From Eleusine coracana subsp. coracana (lineage: Eukaryota; Streptophyta; Magnoliopsida; Poales; Poaceae), in NCBI GenBank assembly GCA_032690845.1, contig CM064427.1, positions 16,503,501 through 16,567,500 on the forward strand: a stretch of DNA of 64,000 bases, written 5' to 3'. Below, piece after piece: positions 55,810 to 64,000 of this stretch. The notes under the pieces were generated by a model. The model did not search any database. It was not told the DNA's origin and was given only the letters and a program-made list of their open reading frames with translations. How positions within the stretch are numbered: position 1 is the stretch's first letter; each line of letters begins with the position of its first letter. The position numbers and the translations under genes are program-made.

Positions 55810-58361
55810 TGTAACACCTTGATTTTCAATTTTTTTCTAGAATTAATTTGGTTGTTAACATTTTATTATGAAAAAGAATTATTTTCTAAAGAAAACAATC
55901 AAATATAGGCTATTTTAAAATTTTGACTATTGCATTCTTGTCATTATAGTTGCATTAGGATTTTCTTGTGTGCAAAAATTATTTGAAAATTCGATTAGGT
56001 GTCGAAATGGTTTAATATAGAAGTTAGGAAAAGAAATTCGAATAAAAAAAGGGAAAATAAATCCTAGCCAACTCTTGGGCCTAATTCCCTCCCCTCGGCC
56101 CAATCCCCTCCCCCCCCCTCCCTCTCGTTTCAGCGTTGGGCCTCTCCGTGCCCGCGCCGCCTTGCCTGCATCCCTCCTTGTCGACGCGCGCGGACCGGAG
56201 TGCCTCCTCAGCCAAGCTCCAAGCGGCAGCAATGGCGCTGCTGCCTAAGCCCGCGTCGGCCACCATCGGCCCTCGCTGGAGCAGCCCCAGCCGTTCAATC
56301 TTAGATCAACGGCCGAGATTAGAAGCCCCGAATGGGTATGCTCCGGGTCCACTATGGACCGTGGACCCACGGTCAATGCCCGGTCCATAGACCCCGTGCA
56401 CCCGGTCCATGATTTTTAGGGTTTAATTTAATTCAGTAAATTCCCTATAATTGTGTAATTTGCGCTTAGGCCCCCGAGCTTGTCATTAATTATTTTCTAG
56501 CTCTCTATTTTTGTAGAAAAGCCACTAGACTTTTCCTAATTAATACATTAATCCTGTACTTTTACAAAATTACTCTTGGACTTAATATTAATTACATTTT
56601 AGACCTGTCTTTTTACAAATAGGCCCCTAAACTTTTGCCAAATTATATTTTCATCCCTAAAATTTTCATAAATTATATTTATACTTACATAAATTACAAT
56701 TTAGCCCTTATATTTTTCTGAAATTACTTTTAGGCCCCTAAGCTTGTCTATTTTTATATTTTAACCCATAAAACTTTAAATCTTTGTAACTTTTCAACCG
56801 TAGCTCCGATATAAGTAATTGTTGCGCCAATGCAATCGTAGTAACGAATATTATCTATTCACACTATTTTATAGTAGTTTTCTGATTTTATTATTTTCAC
56901 CCTTGAACTTCAAACCTGAATAACTTTTTACTCGTAACTCGGATTTTGGTGATTCTTGCGCTCACGTGATCGTAGCAATGTGTACTATTTTATAGTATTG
57001 TGTTCATTATTGTTTAGTACTGTGTGGTGTGTTGTTTCTTAGTTTGTTTGTATGATTGTCTTTTCGGTGTGACGTTGAGTAGAAGAACCGCAGCTAGAGA
57101 ACTTCCAGGATCTCCATCCCGAAGACATTGAGCTGCAGCAAAGGGAACCAGGCAAGTGTCCTTGATGCATTTTGTACCTGTGTTTTTAAATGTGTCTATG
57201 TCAGGAATTGGAAGTGTCTGATGTTAATCTTGACTAATAGTTCAATTGAATATAATCGTGAGGGATAGGTAATCCTTTTTAGCAACATGGAACTTATGTG
57301 ATCCAAGCAGGAGGATGATGATGATGGTGCGGGTATGCACGTGTACTCGGTATACTACTATGGGATTGTGCTGGTACGTACTTTGCATCACAAAGGTAGG
57401 TTCATGGAGCGGCCACCCAGGAAAACAGCGCAAAGCACAGGGCTAATATAGGTAGGCTTGTTTGAGCATCAAGATATCTTCCTAGTTTTGCTAACAGTCA
57501 AGGAAAGAGGACATAACGGTTTTACTTTCGGCCTCACGAGATGGACGGTTTTACTCCTAGCAACAGTGCCAGAGGGGGCTTCTATGGAACGGTTTTAATT
57601 CCGCAGCGGTGAAACCTTAGCGTGGGTAGTTTGCAAGCTGAGAAGCTCTTTGAAAGACCTTGTGGTGATCTCCTGGTTTCACAACTAAGGTAGTGTGAAT
57701 TGGATAACATGGAGACTCTCTAGTAACTGTATAGTGATGAAATCACCAACCTGTGGGTAAAGTTATGCTACCTCTACAGAGTGTAAAACTGTTATAATAG
57801 CCTTGCTCATGGTTATGAGCGGCCTGGATCCTCACACAATTAGCGAGAATGGTTGGGTGAACATGGTGGGTAGCCAAGTTTGGTTTCGTTGGGATTGGTT
57901 GGCTTCATAGTGAAGGGTGTTCTATGTGAATAGTTCAACTCTGTGTGAGTTGGTGATTCTGGATTCTATGTGAATCGTAGTCCTTTGTGGACTTTAACTA
58001 TTTAAATATAACAGGGTTTTGTAGTTCACTCACCTAGTAAATAGGATGGCTTTTGAAACGTTCTTAAGTGTACTATAAACTGCTGCTCAGAATATGATGG
58101 AGAGATGGACCACATCGATGAGGACTACTACTAGGCGTGCGTGCCACCGGTCGATTGCCTGTGGTGTTGTGGTGTCTTCCGCTATTAATCTACGAGAGAG
58201 TCGTTTTTAGTCTTTAAAGAAAATAACTTATATAATAATGGTACGCTATAATAATGACATTGGTTATACTGTTATTCGCTTTTACTGTCAATATGTGTGA
58301 AACTTGTCCTGGGCACACATATATTAAGCATCTGGTTTTGTCCTTAAAACAAGATGTGACA
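55810..58361 (+). mobile_element. Solo LTR of a chromovirus-like long-LTR family
   Basis: Starts TGTAACACC and ends GATGTGACA; flanks ATGTC (55805-55809) and ACGTC (58362-58366) agree at four of five bases. Shares many blocks in order with the LTR at 60791-64000: the GC-rich part with CCCGGTCCA, the cassette, and the CACCCAGGAAA and GCGCCAGAGGGGGCTTCT segments. No coding interior, so a solo LTR. Confidence 0.8.
57079..57151 (+). other. Exon-like acidic cassette in the solo LTR
   Basis: Open stretch encoding VEEPQLENFQDLHPEDIELQ and ending REPGK across CCAG|GCAAG. Same position and similar border as in the other long LTRs. Confidence 0.45.
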
Positions 58362-59112
58362 ACGTCCTAGGCCTTTACTTGTTGATCCATAGGGTCAGAG
58401 TTATGCATGTTATAGTACTTGACTTGTTGATCCATCGGGTCAAGGTTAGGTATACTCTTATTCGTGACTTGGTGATCCGAAGGGTCAAAGTCCCATGGGG
58501 ATTGTTAGTATTGTTTAACAATGTAAGCGTGGTGCTTAGATTGATAAATAGCCATGAGTATTTGTTTGCCCCCATGAATAGGATTGACTTTAGGACTGGC
58601 ATAGGGACTTGATAGCCCGAGTGTCACGTGTTCTAGTGTAGGGTTAACCTGTAGGTGGTGACAGCCTTGTTATGCTTCTTATACTGGCTTAACTTAAGAC
58701 ATAGGCTTGTATGTGTTGCATGTACTTAACCTATAGACAGGAATATAGAAGTACATAAGGATCTAGCTTGACTCCTCTTTAACCCACTTAACCTAGGCTT
58801 TGTGTTAATGTTAGGTTGGATTTGTTCTATGTGTCACTACCCATTATGTTTATTATCCTTAACCCTATCTATGACTTTGGTATATTATTAGTTATATGGT
58901 TATGAACATGCTATCTCTTGATCGCCGCCTTCCCTTGGGAGAACTAAAAATGACAGTCATTGGAGTAACCAGTTCTGAAATGCTACAACGGGATGTACGT
59001 GCACTTGCGGATTTAACTTACCCACACTAGCCATCCGTTGAATTCTACCAACAATTAGTTCTGGCACCTTGCCTAGGTCTATTTATTCAGTGTGACTTAG
59101 CAGATGTCAACA

Positions 59113-60790
59113 ACGATATGTGGAACGACCGATCGCTCATCAGGGCGACCGGTGCCCCGTTTCACGAAATCGTTCTAGGGACGCAAGCTATCCCCCTCTG
59201 GTAGATCGACCTGCCCATCACCTTTGGGACATCGTCCAACTTCAGGACCGAGACCCTCACATTCAAAGTGGTCGGCTTTCCAGGAGCTTACCACGCCATT
59301 GTGGGTTGACCATGTTATGCTAAGTTCATGGTTGTTCCCAACTACACCAACCTCAAGCTCAAGATGTCGGAGCCGAAGGGGGTAATCATGGTCGGCGCCT
59401 TGCTCCAGCAAGCCTACCAATGTGAGACGGAGAGCAGTGACCGCGCCTCCGCCATGGTTGCCTCGACCGAGGAGCTCACAATCATACACGAGCAACTCGT
59501 CGAGGATACCCCCGAGATGAGTCGCAAGGCGGCCTCCTTCGAGTCAACCGAAGGAACAAAGGAGGTAATGCTCGACCCCTATAGTGATAAGGGAAAGACC
59601 GTGAGGATTGTCACGTCCCTCATGGCCAAATAGGAAGACAAGCTTGTCGACTTTCTCCGCGCGAACCCTAATGTCTTCGTGTGGAAGCCCTCAGACCTGC
59701 CCGGCATACCGAGGAAAGTCATCAAGCACTCCTTGAACATCAGGTCGGGATCCAAGTTGGTGAAGCAATGCTTGCGCCGCTTCGATGAGGAAAAGCGCAA
59801 GGCAATCGGGGGGGGGGGGGGATATCGTGAAGCTTTTGGCGCTCGGATTCACCAAGGAGATATCATCCTGAATGGTTAGCTAACCCTGTCCTTGTATGTA
59901 TGAAACATGGGAAATGCAGGATGTGTGTTCATAATCTTTCGAACAGGCCTTGTACTTAACAAGGCCTATTCGAAAGATCCCTTTCCCTTACAGCACATCG
60001 ACCAGATAGTCGACTCGACCTCGGGGTGCGAAACCCTCTGCTTTTTGGACGCATACTCTAGGTATCACCAAATACCGATGAATGATTTTGACCAACTCGC
60101 GACCTCCTTCATCACACTGTTCAGCTCGTATTGCTATGTTATGATGCCATTTGACCTTAAAAATGTGGGCATGACTTATCAGCTACATGCTCAAGTGTTC
60201 TGATTACCTAATTGGAAACACTATCGAGGCTTATGTGGATGACATCATGGCCAAGTCCAAGAAAGCCGACTAGCTTGTCCTCGACCTCGAGTGCACCTTT
60301 GCTAAGGTGCACGAGAATGGCGTCAAGCTGAACCCCAAAAAAATGCGTTTTTGGGGGGTTCCAACAGGCATGCTCCTCAGGTTTATCGTTTTCGAGTGAG
60401 GCATAAAGGCAAGCCCAGAGAAGATATCCATGATCGAGCAGATGGGCCCCATTCAGAACCTAAAAGGAATACAACAACACACGGGATGTCCCATGACCTT
60501 GAGTCATTTCATTTCGTGCCTCGGCAAAGGAGTGCTCTCGCTTTACAAGATTCTAAAGAAGTCCGAACGGCTCGAATGGACTCCGAAACACAAACCGCTC
60601 TCAACAAACTCACGGGTGTCCTGAGAAACACATCTGTGCTGACTCCATCGGCCCCGGGCGAGCCGTTGCTGCTTTACATTGCGGACATGACCTAGGTAGT
60701 CAGTGCTGCTCTCGTGATCAAATGGAACAAGGAAGGGCACGTCCTCAAGGTGCAGCAAGCGGTCTACTACATCAGCGAGGTGTTGTCCGA
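59113..60790 (+). pseudogene. Tat pol: protease remainder, reverse transcriptase, RNase H start, degenerate
   Basis: Resumes with TGAPFHEIVLG, IDLPITFG and FPGAYHAIVG of the protease region, a linker to FVWKPSDLPGIPRKVIKHSL, a G run at 59808-59821 that breaks the frame, then reverse transcriptase: KDPFPLQHIDQIVDSTSGCE, FLDAYSRYHQIPMNDFDQL, MMPFDLKNVGMTYQ. The next motif is out of frame: ATCGAGGCTTATGTGGATGA near 60223 corresponds to the YVDD active site. Ends in VQQAVYYISEVLSD, the RNase H start, at the LTR inserted at 60791. Confidence 0.82.
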
Positions 60791-61459
60791 TGTCACACCC
60801 CAAAACTTTAAATTTTCCTATGTGACTTAAAATTTCACTAATTTTTAAAACATTTTATAATATATTAGAATTTATCCTAAATTAATTAGAGTGTAATCAT
60901 TTTTTATAAGCAAAAGAGTTATTTTATAAAATAATAAATTAATTTAGGTTATTGTATTATTTATTTTTATGATCTTTGTTATTTTATTTATTGCATTAGA
61001 TTTATTAGATTTTTATTGCGTGAAAAACTATTTGAGAACTCGACTAGCAATCGATTTGTTTTGGTTTAGGAAATAGAATTAGAAAGTAGAAAAGAGAAAA
61101 GAAGAGGACCTAAGCCTCTGGGCCAAAACCTCCCAACCAGGCCCACCCCGCACCCCCTCTCTTCCCCCTCCTTTCTGCCACCCCGGCCACCTAGGCCGAA
61201 ACAGCCCCGCGGCCCAGCCTTCCCTTCCTCCCCTCTCTTTCCTCTCTCTCTTTCTCGGCCTTGGGCCAAAAGCCTCCCCGCGACCCACGCTCCTCCGCCT
61301 CACCTTTTCCCTCCAGTCGGCCTCAAGTCACCCCATGCGGCCCGCCCCGTGAGCCCGCTCGGCCCAGCCCGCCCTGGGCCTCAAAACCCTAGCCCGCAGC
61401 CATCTCCGCCGCCGCCACCACCTCGGCATGTGCTTGCAGCCTCCTAGGGCACCACGCCC

Positions 61460-61468
61460 TATAAAAAC
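61460..61468 (+). promoter_or_regulatory. TATA box in the long LTR
   Basis: TATAAAAAC in the GC-rich part, preceded by CACGCCC and followed by GCGGGCCCC. Confidence 0.5.
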
Positions 61469-62816
61469 GCGGGCCCCAGCCCCCGCGCCCCCCTTCCGCA
61501 CCCCCCACTCACGCCGCCCATGCTTCCCGCAGCCGCCTCACCTCTGTGTCGCTGCCGCCCCGCCATTGGAGCTTGGCGAGCTTCACCCCTATGCACGCGA
61601 CGGCCACGTCGCGCCTCGCTGACCTCGTGCCGAGCCCCATGACGTAGCGCCGCCCCCGGCCAACCCATCCACGATGAGCCGCAATGCCCGAGCCGCCTCC
61701 TCGGAGCCGTCGAACATCGCCATCGCCCCCACATCATCGGGAACCCCTCTCCGGCCCTCGACCTCTCTGCGCGAGCCCCTGGGAGAGTGTGTCGTGTCCT
61801 CCTCTCCATTTCCCCCTCCCCCCATCAATATCCGGCCACCGGAGCGCCGCCGGCGGCTATCTCCGGCTAGCCAGCCATGGCGCCTTCGTCTTTCTGGCCG
61901 CCGGCGACCACCATTCCGCCGAGCCCCTCCCTCGCCACAAGATGTTGATTTAAGGGCCCAGATTAGATCCCCCGAAAGGGTATGTTCTGGTCTACCATGG
62001 ACCTATGGACCATGGGTCCACATAACCCATATACCCGGTCCACGGGTTTTAGATTTAATTTAATTCGCTAAATTTCCTCATAATGTTGAACTTTTGCGAA
62101 TAGGCCCCTGAATTTATTAAAATTAGATTTTTAAACCTAGTTTTCTGCAGAACTTATAATTAATTATATTTAGGTCCCTCACTTTGTATATAATTATTTT
62201 TAGCCTGGTATTTTTGTAGAAAAGCCCCTAGACTTTTCTTAAATTATATTTCAGTCTTATACTTTTATAAAAAAACTTATACTTATTTTTAATTATACTT
62301 TTGTATACTAATTTTACAAAAACATCCCTGGAGTTTTTATTAATAATATTTTAGTCCTGCCTTTTTACAATTTAGTCCCTGAACTTTATATAAGTTACAT
62401 TTTGTTCCCTAAAATTTTCATAAATTATATTTTAGCTCTGAGATTTTATAGTTTAGCCCTTATACTTTTCTAAAATTACTTTTAGGCCCCTAAACTTGTT
62501 TGTTTTTACATTTTAGCCCTAAAATTTCAAATTGTCATAAGTTCTCAACCGTAGCTCAAAACTGAGAAATTGTTGCGCCAATGAGATCGTATTAATGAAT
62601 ATTATTTATTCGTACTATTTTATAGTAATTTGCTAAATTAAGTATTTTAATCCTAGAACTTCAAATCTTCGTAACTTTTTTTTCGTAACTCGGATTTAGG
62701 CGATTCCTGCGCTCATGCGACCGTAGCAATGCGTACTTTTTCGTAGTATTGTTTTCATTGCTTTTTGGTACTATGTGGTGTGTGTTTCTTAGATGTTTGT
62801 ATGCTTCTCTTTCCAG

Positions 62817-62900
62817 TGTGACGTTGAGTAGATGAACCGCTGTTAGAGAACTTCAAGGATCTCCATCCCGAAGATTTTGAGCAGCAGCAAAGGGAACCAG
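62817..62900 (+). other. Exon-like acidic cassette in the long LTR
   Basis: Bounded by CTTTCCAG and CCAG|GCAAG. The open part encodes VDEPLLENFKDLHPEDFEQ and ends REPGK, like the cassette at 57079-57151. Confidence 0.5.
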
Positions 62901-64000
62901 GCAAGTATCCTTGATGTATTTTGAACCTATGTTTTACATTCCTCTCTATCTTAATGCATGCGTATTAATACTTAATCCTATGTGTCATCATCCTGTTCCA
63001 TATTAATCCTTGTCGCTTGGGTTCTAGGTAACTTATTAGTGTGGGTATGTCATGCTTATTTTGCTATGTCAGGAATAGAAGTGTCTATTGTTAATCTTGA
63101 CTAATGGTTCACTTTAACATAATGATCATGAGGGATGGGTAATCCTTTTTAGTAACATGGAACCTAAGTGATCCAAGCAGGAGGATGACAAGGATAGTGC
63201 GGGTATGCACGTGTACTTGGTACAATACTATGGGATTGTGGTGATACCTGCTTGGGATCACAAGAGTAGTTTGTGGAGTGGCCACCCAGGAAACCAGCGC
63301 AAAGCACAGGTCTGATATGGGTTGGCTTGGTTGAGTATCAAAATGTCTTCCCAGTTTTGTGGGCAGTCGAGGGATGGGGACGAGATGGTTTACTCTCGAC
63401 CTTAGGCGATGGACGGTTCACTCCTAGCCACGGCGCCAGAGGGGGCTTCTGTAGGAACGTTTTAATTCTACAGTGGTGAAACCATAGCGTGGATTGTTTG
63501 CAAGCTGGGAAGCTCTTTGAAAGACCTTGTGGTGATCTCTTGGCCTCACACCTACGGTAGTGTGATTTGGGCAACATGGAGACCCTCTAGTCACTGCATA
63601 GTTATGAAATCACCAACCTGTGGGTAAAGTTGTGCAACCTCTACAGAGTGTCAAACTGTTATAACTGTCGTGCTCACGGTTATGAGCAGCCTGGATCCTC
63701 ACACATTTAGGAGGATTGTTTATGGGTGAACTTGGTGGGTAGCCAGGTTTGGTTTGGGCGGTGTAACCCTTGGTTTGCTACAGGTGGTGTAACCTATAGT
63801 GTGGTTTCTTATGGGTGGTTTAACCCATGGTTGGCTACAAGCGGTGTAACCTGTAGTGTTGGTTTTGATGAGATAACTTGGGAGAATTTATCACCTAGTA
63901 AATAGGATTTCTTTTCAAACGGCCTTAGGTGTAGTGCTCTTTTCTGCAAATGAACCATTATGTTAGCCTTTCTTCTATTAAGCCTGCATGTCATATTTTC

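Larger units (their letters stand above)
54816..59112 (+). mobile_element. Athila-like LTR insertion in the Tat protease, itself interrupted
   Basis: Ends are the perfect inverted pair TGTTGAC (54816-54822) and GTCAACA (59106-59112). Starts like the Athila LTR (ACGGTTGTTAACTACTATTT, then GCATGTTAGCTAGGAATAAT) and has a TATA box at 55353. An LTR-internal primer-site-like TCTGGCACCTTGCCTAGG lies at about 59057. Flanks ATGAC and ACGAT do not form a clean target duplication. Without the inner LTR (55810-58361) it is about 1.75 kb. Taken as a solo LTR. Confidence 0.7.
29358..64000 (+). mobile_element. Tat-lineage Ty3/gypsy element (outer host), 3' end outside window
   Basis: Outermost element of the right half: 5' LTR 29358-30614, primer site, gag in two pieces (30638-31650 and 53557-54700), protease start (to 54815) and pol (59113-60790). 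Reverse transcriptase motifs PFPLQHIDQIVDSTSGCE and FLDAYSRYHQIPM are typical of non-chromovirus Tat elements. Interrupted by an Athila element, an Athila-like LTR and a chromovirus-type LTR. Many stops and frameshifts. The 3' LTR should lie downstream of the window. Confidence 0.8.
60791..64000 (+). repeat. Long LTR of a chromovirus-like element, runs out of the window
   Basis: Starts TGTCACACCCC in the Tat RNase H region. Homologous in blocks to the solo LTR at 55810-58361. GC-rich part 61085-61950 with a TATA box at 61460, a cassette at 62817-62900, and a degenerate ~38-bp repeat of GGTGTAACC at 63758-63865. Whether it is a solo LTR or the 5' LTR of an element cannot be told here. Open frames in its GC-rich part are low complexity. 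Confidence 0.78.

Noticed and set aside
61428..62063. ORFs in the GC-rich part of the terminal LTR
   Set aside because: Ala/Pro/Arg-rich, no conserved domain, and not kept in the related solo LTR at 55810-58361.

Overview
The window is plant nuclear DNA, almost certainly from a grass and probably a panicoid such as sorghum or a relative. Evidence: RTE-type LINEs, very long-LTR (about 3.6 kb) chromoviruses, Athila and Tat Ty3 elements, CACTA elements, a Cassandra-like TRIM with a 5S rRNA motif, and an intron-containing lectin receptor kinase. Genes are sparse: one apparently complete gene, one broken kinase gene and one degenerate kinase fragment lie in an island at about 17.6-25.8 kb. The rest is nested mobile DNA. 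Identities are read by eye; no database search was run.

Layout. 1-14346: Tekay-like chromovirus A (+), cut off at the window start, carrying a coiled-coil ORF before gag and an intact RTE LINE (about 2900-6230). It sits inside the transposase gene of a PIF/Harbinger element whose right half runs 14347-17623 and itself holds a Cassandra-like TRIM (16418-17153). 17624-25835: gene island with a CDKF-like kinase pseudogene (18183-19162), a CACTA element in its 3' flank, a SINE-like tandem pair, a duplicated kinase 3' end, and an L-type lectin receptor kinase (22533-25100, minus, four exons). 25836-29125: two CACTA elements with TTA target duplications; the first contains a 5'-truncated RTE copy with a perfect 17-bp target duplication.

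29358 to the window end: a Tat-lineage element (+) that has been invaded repeatedly. Its gag is split by an Athila element (31651-53556, minus), which is itself split by chromovirus B (34527-46597, minus, same family as A) and by a solo LTR with TA...TA ends (49248-50706). The Tat protease is split by an Athila-like LTR (54816-59112) that contains a chromovirus-type solo LTR (55810-58361). The Tat pol is cut at 60791 by another long LTR that leaves the window.

Only the RTE ORF and the lectin receptor kinase look open throughout. The LTR elements are inactivated by transition-type nonsense mutations, frameshifts and changed catalytic residues. Points of most interest are a recently active RTE family, a short acidic exon-like cassette inside three long LTR types, a doubled LTR-end/primer-site junction in the Athila element, a GC-AG intron and an altered activation-segment residue in the receptor kinase, and the TA...TA solo LTR.
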